DNA of 64,000 nt from Panaeolus papilionaceus (taxonomy: Eukaryota > Basidiomycota > Agaricomycetes > Agaricales): the NCBI GenBank assembly GCA_015501605.1, contig JADNRZ010000018.1, forward strand, positions 1 through 64,000, in the 5' to 3' direction. The notes under the pieces were generated by a model, which saw nothing but the letters and a program-made list of their open reading frames with translations, ran no database searches and was not told the DNA's origin. The translations under genes were made by a program, and so were the position numbers. Shown piece by piece: positions 54,331 through 64,000 of this stretch (positions are counted from its first letter, which is position 1; every line of letters starts with the position of its first letter).

Positions 54331-57300
54331 TTAAGCCGCTGCCTTGGCTGCCACCTTGAGTTCCTTGCTTTGCTCTTCATAATGCTGATAAAATTGTGAG
54401 AAACAGCTGGAGAACAAGAGGAACAAATAAATCTCACCTTCTGTTCAGATTTCGCCATGCTGTTCCATGCTTTCTCAAAATCGTCAAGGGAATCATTCGG
54501 GTTGTGCTCAACAAAGTCACGCATGAAGAGGTTTCTAGGGCGTGTCATTGTCATTATAAAGTGAATTAGAAATGTAATGAGATATTGTACTTACCATGCT
54601 GTCAGGAGCGTTGGAGATGGGATAGGCATTTTAGGGGTTTTTGAAGTGTTTGAAGCCTTCTGCTTCTTATCTGCTCGAGTCGTCGTCATCATCATCATCA
54701 TCATCCTGGTTGCTACCTCAGCTGATGAGGGAGACACTTCAGGTTCAGGCACAGTGGATGAAGGAGGTTGCAGGGCGTTAGAAGTGACATCGGGGGTGGC
54801 AATAGTGTTTGCTGATGACGTTGAAGCAGTGGTGATAGTGGTGGATTTGGAATTATCTGGGTTTGGCTGCGGTACCTTCTCTGCTGTAGTGTTCTTGGTT
54901 ATTTTGGTGATTTCTATGTTTTTTCTAGTAAGGTGCCTCGGTATCTGATATTTAGCAAGTGAGAGAAAACTCAACTTACAGGGGGTTGAGCTACATTGGA
55001 TAACATTCACAGGAGTTAGTGTTCAATAGATGAGAGAGAAGAGTGAACATCACATACCCTCTGGCTTCGAACAGTGCATTTAGGAACCTCCTGATGAGCA
55101 TCACACAGATTTGATATATCTGTCTTGAAAAAGGTGAGCAAATATTGATATGATGCAACACATACAGACACACCTTGGATCAGAACCACATTTTGGTTGA
55201 TGACATTCACCACACCAACCGCACCCGCCTTACCTGACTCATGAGAATCGGACTCGACATTGAGTGGAGTTGGAACAGCAAACTGGGAAGACTGAAAAGC
55301 AGGAATGGTGTTGGTGTTGGTAGGCATGTTAGGTGAGTGAGGTGTGGCTGGAACCACAGAGGTGATAGGTCCTGGATGCGACAACAACAACAGTGGCGAT
55401 GGTGACGATGATAATGGCAATACAGACATGGTAACCTAATTGAAATATGATATCATTGGAGCTTGAAATAAACAAATCAATGAAACAAACCTGTGACACA
55501 TGAATGGCAGGTTTTGGAGAGCAATACATGCTCTCACAATCGGACTCGAGATTGTGACGATTGCTGACAGCAACAGGGGGGGCTGTTAATGTTGAGGAAG
55601 AGGTGGAATGGGTGGCAGTGACTGTTTCTAAGCCTGGACATGCCCTCTTCGTAACCGGGACTCCAGATGATTGGGCTGTAGCAGAGTCAATTGGTCATTT
55701 GAGTTTCTTGACATTGGCAGATTTGTTTTTAGTTGCCAAGTTGCCACAAGTATGCTCTGAGTCAGGAGCCGTCTCTTGTTTAATGGATGGAACCACACCT
55801 AAGATAGATAATGGGTGATTGTAAGAACGAAGCAAACAAGCAGGTGAATGTTTTGAACAACTTACGGAGAAGTTTCCCTTTTTTCAATGTCTTGTACCAA
55901 TCTGGAAAGCGCTTCGTAATCCATGCTTGAAGCTTCCAATTGTTCTTGCAATATCGGAATTCAGGGAACTTTAGCAACATCACGGAATAGTAATACATAG
56001 CTGGTGGACCTATGAGGTGACTTGCAGTCGTTGGTGCCAGCTGATGGAAATAGAGCGAAGCCAGAGCCTCACTTGATACTGCCCACACCTGCTCAAACCA
56101 CTTTGGTGACATCGTGTTGCTGTTGAGATCAGTGATGAAATTGGTCGATTTGGGCACTGGGCGATTTGCGACTGTGTTATGGGACTTGTAGTCGTTCCAG
56201 GAAGCTCTGTAATAGAATTTTGCATTGCTGCATTCCAAGATTGGTAGCTGCTCAGGCACTTTAGCTGAGAGAATGGGGTCCTGAGAAGGATCAGAGGGAA
56301 ACTGAGTTGTTGATGAGGCAATGTGAGGGATAGTGCTGGAAGTAGGACCATGAGGAGAATGTGATTGGGGGGGTAGAGAGGAATGGGTTGTTGCTGTCAG
56401 AGTCTTGATGGTCTCTTCAAGCTCAATAATCCGATTCCTATGTGTAAAATTTAAATCAAGGTGAAATATATGCACATATATGTTGTTACATCGTCTTTCT
56501 CTTCCTCTTCTTCTATCTTATCTTGTACCATCATTCCTTCTTATCTTATCATCATGTACTATCATCTCTCTTTGTACTTGTAGTTCACCTTATCTCTCTT
56601 ATCTTTCCCTTCTCACTCCACTTCCATTTCCGCTGTTGCTCCACTCTTATCTCCTATCTCTGACTCATTTCCTTACTCATCTCTCTCACACTTATGACTC
56701 ATTCCTTATTGTACTCTCATGCTCACCCTGTTATGACTCCTACTCTGACTCACAGACTTCGCACCTTATCTACTTGGCGTTTACACGCACAGCCTCTTAG
56801 ATAGCTATATAAACCCCATAGTTTATACCCTTGTTCTTTAGCTAGTTCTTTAACTTCAAATAGGACAACAACTTCTACTACGATCTTACTCTTCTTGCTC
56901 TCTTCTAAGACAATACCAGCATAGCATGCATACGCAGTGGCATTCTTAGAACGATAACTCAAACTCTATCACACAACTGAACTGACTCTGACTAGCTCAA
57001 AGGCCTTAACCGCAAGCGCCCGTTGAGCTACCGTAACATATGTACCTCAAAAATGTACCTTTGCTCCTCATTAGCACCTTGGGTGCGCATAAGCTTCTCA
57101 TAGACCTCAGTATATGCAGCATTTCCGTTAGCAAATAGCTCCTTGTGGGTCAAGGACTCTGCAATATACTGCCTGAATTCCATGATCTTGTCACCAGCAA
57201 GGTCAGCGAATGATGCATGGGTTGTTGAGACCGCCGTTTCTGGGGTGATGAAGGACACAGATGAGAGAACAGTATCAACAAATAGTTGACCATACCCCGT

Positions 57301-57458
57301 GCATAGCTTTGATTTATGCTTCCTATGTTGGATGCTGCCAAGCCACTACAGCTGCTAAATCCAGTTCCCATCCCAAGACCATGACTTGATGTGGTGGAGA
57401 ATGCTGAGAACGGGACCCTGTCCGTCAAAATATGGTCACTACTTGGAGGGAAAAACAT
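54331..57458 (-). pseudogene. Multi-exon gene ending in an HMG-box-like segment, probably decayed
   Basis: Start ATG at 57458-57456. Exon 1 57458-57296, exon 2 57239-57032, exon 3 56437-55866 (after an unusually long intron of about 590 nt), then further exons and a last one ending at TAA 54331-54333. Junctions keep the frame (exon 2/3 gives HMLRNRIIELEETIK, a coiled coil). Exon 3 encodes an unrecognised domain (AKFYYRASWNDYKSHNT, FPEFRYCKNNWKLQAWITKR). The C-terminus reads RPRNLFMRDFVEHNPNDS, then FEKAWNSMAKSEQK, then a spliced YEEQSKELK, like an HMG box. An in-frame TGA at 55,697-55,695, probably from CGA, interrupts exon 4. Exon structure in the 55.5-54.6 kb proline-rich part is uncertain. 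Confidence 0.55.
56438..57031 (-). other. Long intron (about 590 nt), possibly carrying an insert
   Basis: Donor GTAGCTC at 57031, acceptor CACATAG at 56439-56438. Splicing joins two coiled-coil exons in frame. Other introns in the window are 50-80 nt, so some of this may be inserted sequence. A tRNA box-A-like TAGCTCAACGGG lies at its 5' edge. Confidence 0.5.
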
Positions 57459-57914
57459 GCTGGAGTATACAGTGACAAGGTAAAATTTATAAGGGGGATG
57501 GTTGAGGAAAGCAAGAAAGGGAGAAGCAATTTTACAATGTTGTCCAACGTCGTACTGGCACCTTCTGCAGATTCAACATTTTTTGATGGCTGACATCATC
57601 TACATCAGACCAAACATACAGCCAAACAACACTGCACTCAGAGTCATGGGCGCACTAGCAGTTCACCAGAGACAACAGAACAGACCCTAAGGTCATGAAA
57701 ATGGTTCGAATAGACTTAAAGGCAGCGATAGAAGGGACAGGAAACATTATATTTTCTTAGTTTTAGATCCAAGTCACACAATATTCACAGCATTCTTAGA
57801 GAGCTCAAGCAGGCAGTGTTGGGCAGCATTCACATATTGGTGTTACAAGACCAATATTTTTGAACTTATTTTTCTTAAAGTATTTACAGTAAATTTGGTA
57901 TATATATAATATAT
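57459..57914. other. Intergenic stretch without recognised feature
   Basis: About 455 bp between the HMG-type gene start and the end of the Plavaka-like fragment. It presumably includes the promoter of the minus-strand gene. No repeat or coding signal seen. Confidence 0.4.
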
Positions 57915-58965
57915 TTAACCAATCATATTCATGTCATCTAATCCTGACTTTTCTACAACAAACCACAAGTCCTTCATCTCCCCATACTTTTTTGGGAGTG
58001 GCTGCATCAAGATGACAGCAGTAATAGTACTAACTGGAATTACTTTATAGTTGGTATTGCCGCGATACTCACATGTGACTACAGTGTGATAGGATTGCTC
58101 CAAAAGAGTAGGGCCTGGGTCACTATACTGTGAGATGAGTGCAAAAGCTGTGAACCCATCATGAGCCAGCTCGTGCAAAAAGTAGAACTGCACTTCACAA
58201 AAAATGTATTTGCTGTTAATCTTGGCCTATTCATAGAATTTCAGTACAAGTCACATTTATTATTTAAATAATGAAAAACAATTCACCTTGACATTTCGAG
58301 TATTCCATGTGTTCACAACAGTTGAGCTCCTTCTTGACTCTGAGAAGAAGCTACAAGCAACCTGACCATTCTTCAAAAGAATGCGTCCCCATTTCCTAAC
58401 TGCGCTCAGATCCCCTCCAGTAATGATGTCAACAGCAGCCTTTTCAAGTGTTTGTAGCTTCACAGGATTCTTGGTTCTTGGTCGCAGAAGAGCTGTGCCA
58501 TTACCAAGATCATAGGAACACTGAGGTAGAGATGATTCAGAGGAATGATTGAAGGAAGGGTCAATTATCTTGAGGGCACATAATTGTGATTGTCAAAGGC
58601 AAATCTGAGTGAAGTTGGCATAAGGTGTTGCTGGCTGTGCAATGCTACCACATAAATCCCCGATTGCATGCTCAAGAGTATATTGTGTGATGTATGCTCC
58701 TGGACCAATAGGGCGACTTCAGGTGCTAGGTGAAGTAGAGTGTGATTGCAGGGATAGCACAGCTGGATTCGATCAAAGCGACATTGATAATACAGAAGTT
58801 CAAACTCTTGAACATATTCACAAAGGTATCTGTGGGCTTCCTGAAGTTGTCAGCCTGTAATAGATCACTGAGTTATTGCAGAAACACCATGGACAAGTTT
58901 GCAAAAGTGTCTTGTCTGGAAGAATGCTTCGAAAGAAGCCTGGTCCTGGCTTGAAGACATATAGA
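57915..58965 (-). pseudogene. Plavaka-like transposase, C-terminal fragment
   Basis: On the minus strand: PCNHTLLHLAPE, then after a +1/-1 shift GPGAYITQYTLEHAIGDLCG (typical of the region just after the transposase core in Plavaka/CACTA-like proteins of mushrooms), then KNPVKLQTLEKAA, GRILLKNGQVACSFFSES, FYFLHELAHDGFTAFALISQ, YHTVVTCEYRG and the ending LWFVVEKSGLDD. Frameshift near 58,705, in-frame TGA near 58,600, and the catalytic part is missing. Identification is from remembered family features and is moderate. Confidence 0.6.
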
Positions 58966-59330
58966 TCCCATTCGGTCACTTTAAACCCACTGTTAATCTT
59001 CTTTGCAGGATCTCAGGGTGGGCGAGGACTTTACTCTAGCCCAAATGTTTCAGCTGACCCTCAGCTTATCAGGTCAATTAATTCTATTACTAAAACTAGT
59101 AGAGAATGGTTTTTTTTGGTGTAAAATGAGGCTCAGCTAAGCCTCAGTTAAGTTCTCTGCCAAAATTAACTGAGCCTCAGTGAGGTAAACTGAAACTAGC
59201 AACTGAGGGCTCAGCTGATTAGTTATAGTTTTCATAGTCATGTAACTTGTATTGATTACTTACCACCTGAGGTTCAGCTGAGCTGGTTACACTACTTTGC
59301 ACTGGCCCAGGTGATTCTCAGTTGCCTGTC
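58966..59330. repeat. TGAGGCTCAGCTGAG-type repeat block (right edge or solo element)
   Basis: Contains GAGGACTTTACTCTAGCCCA (59,025-59,044) followed by GCTGACCCTCAGC, then TGAGGCTCAGCTAAGCCTCAG (about 59,128), GAGCCTCAGTGAGG, GAGGGCTCAGCTGA and GAGGTTCAGCTGAGCTGG. The same GAGGACTTTAC start precedes the block at 63.73 kb. No gene. Confidence 0.55.
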
Positions 59331-59824
59331 AATGTGTAGTGTGAGAAGATGTGACAATCTCATGTCACACATTGCACTATTCTATTTTATCATGTGTGAA
59401 ACCTTTAGGATCCTTTTTATATGTGTGTGACAATGATTGTGACAGTCTACACATATTGTCACATGTCATATAAAGGTGAAACTGTATAACATAGCTGTGA
59501 CACTAGTATTTCAAGTGAATTGTTTGTATGTACATAGATATGACCTTTGGTGACAGCTGGTACTGAACTATCTGTAGAAACAGCATAGCATGCACAGAGT
59601 GCCCTAACTAACTGCCTCACCTGGTTAGGAAGATTGTAAAGAGGCTAGGAGAGCGATAGAATAGCTGGTAAAGCTGTTATTGAGATAGAGAGAAAGTGAG
59701 GTGCTTATATACATGAAATGGTAGCTAAATATGGTAGTCTATGTAAGCGCCTATTGGGTATCTGGAGTAATGAAGGAAAGTGAGTCATTCAATGACTCAT
59801 GTTGACTGAGAGTTCCAGAGGACT
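59331..59824. other. Non-coding, TGTGACA/TGTCACA words
   Basis: Short inverted words TGTGACA and TGTCACA recur about 8 times between 59,340 and 59,515. The rest is unremarkable AT-rich sequence. No gene recognised. Confidence 0.4.
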
Positions 59825-60150
59825 TTGCTGTTGCCCAGGGATTCCGACTGACTTCCGATCAACTGTCCGACTGTCGACTGACTGTCAGTCAACAGTCAGT
59901 CAAATTTTCAAATTTTTTCCACCTGCCAAACACCCTGAAAAATGGGGCAAATGTCAATTGACAGTCGATTGACAGTCAGTTGACTTCCAACTGACTTCCA
60001 ACTGACTTCCAATCGACTTCCAATCGACTGTCAGTTGCTCTGCCAAAATTTGACCGACAATCGGCTTTTTGGATCGGAGTTTCAACCGACAGTCGATCGA
60101 CATTTGACCGACAGTCAATTGACTGTCGATTGACTGTCATTCAGTTGATG
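59825..60150. repeat. Cluster of GACTGTC / GTTGACT palindromic words
   Basis: More than 25 overlapping copies of GACTGTC, CAGTCAAC, TCGACTG, ACTGACTTCC and their complements occur in about 320 bp, including GTCGACTGACTGTCAGTC. A short non-repetitive centre (about 59,905-59,955) lies between. The arrangement resembles terminal or subterminal regions of a small non-autonomous DNA transposon. No coding capacity. Confidence 0.6.
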
Positions 60151-60239
60151 CTCTATAATGGGTCACAGAGACACACTAATAACATAGTGACAATCCATTG
60201 ACTGTTAATCAATGCAATATAGTCAGATTTAGCTATTTG

Positions 60240-60650
60240 TCCAGGTTTAAATTCCTTTGTGAATTATCTGTGATTTTTGAGGTTTTATTTCACAATTTTC
60301 TATGATTTTTGCAATCTTATTTCATTTGATTTGTTGTATTTGTTTTATTTTAGTGATTTTATTTTTAATTTTATTTTAATTTTTATTTTATCCTATTTTA
60401 GTGATTTTATTGTTTTTTTATTTTATTTTATTTTATTTTTTATTTTATCTTATTTTAGTGATTTTATTTCATATTTTATTATTTTATGATTTTATGATTT
60501 TATTTAATGTTATTTTAGCGATTTTATTTTATTTTCTGTTATCTTATCTTATCTTATCTTAGGGTCTGTGCACAATTTTCTTTAATGCACAATTTTCTTG
60601 ACATTTTATTTTGTTTTCATTTTATCTTATCAGTTATCTTATCACATGGT
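60240..60650. repeat. AT-rich low-complexity sequence, TTTTA repeats
   Basis: Runs of TTTTATTTTATTTT and TTATCTTATC between 60,270 and 60,650. No gene. Confidence 0.75.
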
Positions 60651-61619
60651 CCGTGCACGATCAAATTGAACACGTAATTGTTTGATATTCATCACTGTCA
60701 TTGTTCTTCTCCCTCTCCCATCCCCTTCCCCTTCCCTTTCTCCCTCCCCTGCTTCCTCCCTCTCTCCCTCTCTCTTCGCACTCACTGTTGCTGCCAACGA
60801 CGATGACGACAACGCCAGCCACACCCTCAAGCCAGCGATGTCGACCCTGCACCTCGTAACAACACCACTAGTGCCACACAAACACGACCACCTGCTCCCC
60901 CACTGCGACGACAACCACCTGCTCACCTACCACAACCACAACCACCTACTCACTTAGCTCCACCACCAGCTCTTCACCACCACCAGCGCTGCTCCCACCT
61001 CGCTCAACGCCTCTACGCGCCATGTCACAGCGCGCGCACGGACCACGTGCTGCAGGAAGCAGCGCACGAGCGATACATTGCTGTAAAAGACGAGGGATAT
61101 GCCAATAGCGCCAGCAACAGGTGAGTACCCACATTGCCTATGCCTCCCCACCCTCTCAACCACCATTCTAGACACATCGCACCGCGTTTCAGCCTCCCCC
61201 ATCCCATGTTACCCCCTTTAGCACCCCTGCCTCCCTGTCGTGAGTGGGTAGGACCCCTCCACAGCACCAGGTAAGTCCCATGGCACATCCTCCGACTTTT
61301 CAGCTGCCTTACCACCCCTTTAGGCATAACGAAACATGTTTCGAATGTGTTCCGACCCACCCCCACCTCGTTTCCCGCAACTGCCCCTCGCCTTCCCATT
61401 GAGAGCGGATTGGAGGCCAATAGACCCCTTCCCCAGGACCAGGTAAGTGCTAGGCTGCACTGCTCTCATCCCCTCCCCTTCTCATCAGCCTCGTAGCTGC
61501 ATTTAAATCTACCCCCACCAATTCCTTTGCACATGTGAGAAGCGCCTGTAGCCCGGTGTTGTAAGAACAGCCCACCCCCCACCCACGTTGCTACAGGCAA
61601 CAAATCACCACTGCCACTC
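60651..61619. other. C-rich non-coding region with three ACCAGGTAAGT-like sites
   Basis: Compositional shift to C-rich, with TCCCTC runs at 60,700-60,780. AACAGGTGAGT (61,128), ACCAGGTAAGT (61,267) and ACCAGGTAAGT (61,438) look like splice donors, each preceded by similar CCCTCCACAGC/CCCCAGG context. This suggests a diverged tandem unit of about 140-170 bp. No convincing exon chain was found. Confidence 0.4.
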
Positions 61620-61990
61620 ATTGTTAGCACATCGCGACAAGGTGACGTGTGCCCACCACCACCACCAGCCTACATTCTGATGTGTCGCCACACACAACAT
61701 GTTCATTACCAGCCCCCCGTGTCGCGAGAAGCCTTGTGGCCCTCAACACACCACACACAGCACTGCCCTACCACGGTTGACGTGTGTCAAGGTGACATGT
61801 GCACCCACCACCACACCCCTCCATCTTGTTGTGAATACGCAACACATGCACTCAGCACCCCCTCCACCTCGTCGCAATATGCAACACGTGCACCCACCCC
61901 CCTCTACCTTGTCATGATACGCAACAGGTGCATCCACCCCCCTCCACCTCATCGTGAACACATCGCGATACAGAACGCATGACCCACCTC
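61620..61990. repeat. Minisatellite, unit about 40-60 bp
   Basis: Repeating pattern CCCCTCCACCTCGTCGCAAT-ATGCAACACGTGCACCCA and variants (61,800-61,965), with CACATCGCGA at both ends. Units vary in length and sequence. Confidence 0.6.
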
Positions 61991-62394
61991 TTAGGTGTTA
62001 CGAAACGACACATGACACATGCTTATCACTTGAAGGCCCCCCCTCCCCTATTTTCATGATGCACAAAAGTTGTGTCAATTTTTTTTTCTAGGTAAGCATG
62101 CATGCCAGTCTTTGCACATTAATATTACTAACCATAGCTTTCATCCCCAGGTCTGGCCTGCTGTCTCATCATCATTCCCCAGCCTACAGTCGGATTACCA
62201 GCTGTGGCTATTGTGTGTTTGCTTCATCATTCCCCACAGCCAACCTACGTTTGGATTACTGAATGTGGTTGACTATCTACCTGTCTGCTCTGTGTGTTGG
62301 TATCCCCACCACATTTATATTCATTTTCAGTGCGTAAATTATGCTGAATTATTGTCAAAATATTATTCTAACCCTAACCCTAGTCACACATAAC

Positions 62395-62530
62395 TTGTAC
62401 TTTTTCCGCTTTTTTTTTCTTTTTCTTTTTCTTTTTCTTTTTTTTTGTCAGTCTCAGTCTCGTTTTTCCTTCTTTTTTTTTTGTCGTATATTCTCTTTCT
62501 CATATCTCTAGTCTCCTATCTGTACACTGT
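62395..62530 (+). repeat. Pyrimidine tract upstream of a gene
   Basis: TTTTTCTTTTTCTTTTTCTT-type sequence followed by TCTC-rich sequence to the start codon at 62764. Such tracts are common in fungal promoters and 5' UTRs. It directly precedes the gene at 62764, so it may be its promoter. Confidence 0.45.
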
Positions 62531-62763
62531 CTGCTATTCTCTTGTGTAGATACCGCTTTTCAGCATTATCTACATTGCATTTCTCTTGTCTCATCTACGT
62601 GCTGATCGTGTTGTCTGTATCTCCGTCCCTGTTCTCTGTATATACATATCTGTCTCTGTCTCTGTCTCTGCTCTCATATCTACATCTTTCTCTGTTGATA
62701 TATACATCTTTTCTCTTTTTCAATACTCTTCTATTTTCATTTTATCTTTGTACATTTTTATCC

Positions 62764-63220
62764 ATGCCCAATACTCAAAACAAAGATTCTGGTGAAGGTG
62801 CTGCTCCAGCTGGTGTCCCTGGTGACTTGCCCATCGCCAATTGTACTTGTAAACGTGGGTTAACTACATCAGACTCACCCAAAAACAAGAAAAAGAATAA
62901 GCAAGATGAGAGTGCACCTGGTCCCTCAAAATCAAAGAAAGTGAAAAAGCAACGCAAGTAAGTTATACTTGAATACTATTTCAAGATATAGCCATAATAA
63001 TTATTCTTTCAGGACTACAGCAGATAAAAATGCTGAGGTTGATGCTGCCCCAACTCAGGATGCCACTGGGTATGTTACGCTATCTTTTCAGAGTTATATA
63101 ACCTTAACTAATATATATTCATAAGTGTTGAAGCCATATTAATTGCCAAAAAGACCTCTATCACACCTCCTGGCAAAAAGAAGGTTCCAGCTATTCCAGA
63201 GCCCCCACCACCACCATCTA

Positions 63221-63252
<32 letters not shown>

Positions 63253-63679
63253 ACTCCTGAACGCCAGCAACGTCCTGAATCTGAATCAGCTGAGTCTGAA
63301 TCAGATCCTCAAAGTCCACAGCCTCCTCCTAATCAGGTTAAAGAGACTTCTAAAGGCAAAGAAAAGGCAGTTGAGAAAAGCAACAAGGATCAGAAAATGG
63401 GAGGTAGTGATGAAGACAAGGACAAGGAGGGAAGTGATAGATCTCATAACTCTCTGCTTGATGATGGCTATGGCGATGGCTATGGCGATTATTATTATGA
63501 TGATGATGACATTGAGATGTTTGACGAAAAGAGTGACAATGACATCGAGATGGTTGACGAGAGGAGTGATGGTGATAGTGAAGCCAAAGCAGAAGAAGAG
63601 GAGGATGAGGATGAGGATGAGGACGAGATTAAACTTGTTTCAAGTCAAGTGATTAGCAAGTTGAACCTTGATGATGAAG
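62764..63679 (+). CDS. Gene for low-complexity acidic protein, 5' exons (3' end beyond or lost)
   Basis: Exons 62764-62957, 63013-63069 and 63126-63679 with GT-AG introns (donors GTAAGT, GTATGT, GTATTT; acceptors TTTCAG, CATAAG) that keep the frame. The protein begins MPNTQNKDSGEG, has Lys-rich tracts (KNKKKNKQDE), a (PA)n segment, SESESD repeats, a YGDGYGDYYYDDDD stretch and a long Asp/Glu run. Nuclear localisation is plausible from the Lys clusters (inference). After the third donor the sequence runs into a TGAGGCTCAGC repeat block, so later exons are not seen. Function unknown. Confidence 0.6.
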
Positions 63680-63727
63680 GTATTTTCTTTCTTATATTTC
63701 AATTAAACTATTTACTTATAAAATTCT

Positions 63728-64000
63728 GTGAGGACTTTACACTAACCCAAACTTTTTGGCTGAGGCTCAGCCGATGATCAGTTTGTCAGCTGATCATTGG
63801 TTCATAAATTAATATTTTTGCTTATCATATAGTTTAGTGATTAGCTTTATAAACTAATGAACTGAGGCTCAACCGAGGATCGGCTGAGGATCGGCTGAGG
63901 TTGAACTGATACTCAGCTGAGGTCTCAGCTAGTAGTTTCAGTTCTTTCAGCCAAGTATTATCAGTTCACAGAACTGAGGCTCAGCTGAGGCTCAGCTGAT
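63728..64000. repeat. TGAGGCTCAGCTGAG-type repeat block, continuing past the window
   Basis: Begins GAGGACTTTACACTAACCCA, then GGCTGAGGCTCAGCCGATGATCAG. It includes AACTGAGGCTCAACCGAGG, two GAGGATCGGCTGAGG units and ends at GAGGCTCAGCTGAGGCTCAG. It shares its start with 59,025. It probably marks a transposon inserted in the third intron of the 62764 gene. Confidence 0.6.

Noticed and set aside
56996..57031. tRNA-derived SINE in the long intron
   Set aside because: A box-A-like TAGCTCAACGGG is present, but the downstream box B is poor, there is no A-rich tail and no TSD, and the word starts exactly at the splice donor.
60642..61420. Several overlapping 60-130-codon ORFs on both strands
   Set aside because: C-rich low-complexity sequence gives long open frames by composition. 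No splice-compatible chain or domain.
62372..62390. Interstitial telomeric repeat CTAACCCTAACCCTAG
   Set aside because: Only about 2.5 units, which can arise by chance. No subtelomeric gene family nearby. Kept as a note only.

Overview
The window looks like a repeat-rich, gene-poor block of a mushroom-forming basidiomycete (Agaricomycetes). The evidence is short GT-AG introns of about 50-60 nt, Tad1-like non-LTR retrotransposons (LINEs) with CCHC-finger ORF1 and endonuclease/RT/RNase H ORF2, a KDZ-superfamily DNA transposon, a decayed Plavaka-like transposase, and stop codons that are almost all explained by CGA to TGA changes, as expected from deamination of methylated CpG. No ordinary housekeeping gene was recognised.

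Layout. 1-28.8 kb and 40.5-53.8 kb are nested LINE insertions, mainly two families called here A (3' tail ending CCGGTATATAAATTGTTGAACC + poly-A) and B (same tail motif ending GTTGATTT + poly-A), plus fragments of one or two relatives. The nesting can be partly read from target-site duplications (TSDs): a B element (6757-7854 and 15256-17576) was split by a near full-length A element (7855-15255, minus strand, 13-bp TSD). That A element was itself hit by two 5'-truncated A copies (8719-9315 and 9900-10133, 14-bp TSDs each). Several head-to-head pairs form long palindromes. The largest is centred near 16,970 and duplicates the A/B junction in inverted orientation.

18.7-23.4 kb and 43.0-46.9 kb are two members of a non-coding fold-back element family (FB-1, FB-2). 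Each has inverted arms of 1.37-1.73 kb that look near-identical within one element and a conserved spacer of about 1.19 kb. The tips are asymmetric and the TSD is 7 bp (8 bp is possible). I do not recognise this family. It is the best candidate for something undescribed.

28.8-40.5 kb is an apparently complete KDZ transposon of 11.7 kb with an 8-bp TSD. It has inverted terminal repeats and two subterminal arrays of a CGAAATCATT-type word in opposite orientation. It carries three genes: the KDZ transposase, a coiled-coil protein with an RNase H1-type hybrid-binding (viroplasmin-like) domain, and a divergently transcribed large unknown protein. A 317-bp intergenic region separates the last two and probably serves as a bidirectional promoter.

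53.8-59.3 kb holds a decaying DNA-transposon-like region with a multi-exon gene ending in an HMG-box-like segment, the C-terminal part of a Plavaka-like transposase, and flanking copies of a TGAGGCTCAGCTGAG motif. 59.3-62.5 kb is non-coding: a palindromic GACTGTC/GTTGACT cluster, AT-rich stretches, a minisatellite and a pyrimidine tract. 62.76-63.68 kb is the 5' part of an intron-containing gene for a low-complexity acidic protein, with another copy of the TGAGGCTCAGCTGAG repeat in the sequence after its third exon.

How parts work together: none of the LINE copies is intact, so they look like fossils. The KDZ transposase reads open through all exons I could join and may still be functional. 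The fold-back elements encode nothing evident and would have to be moved by a transposase encoded elsewhere.
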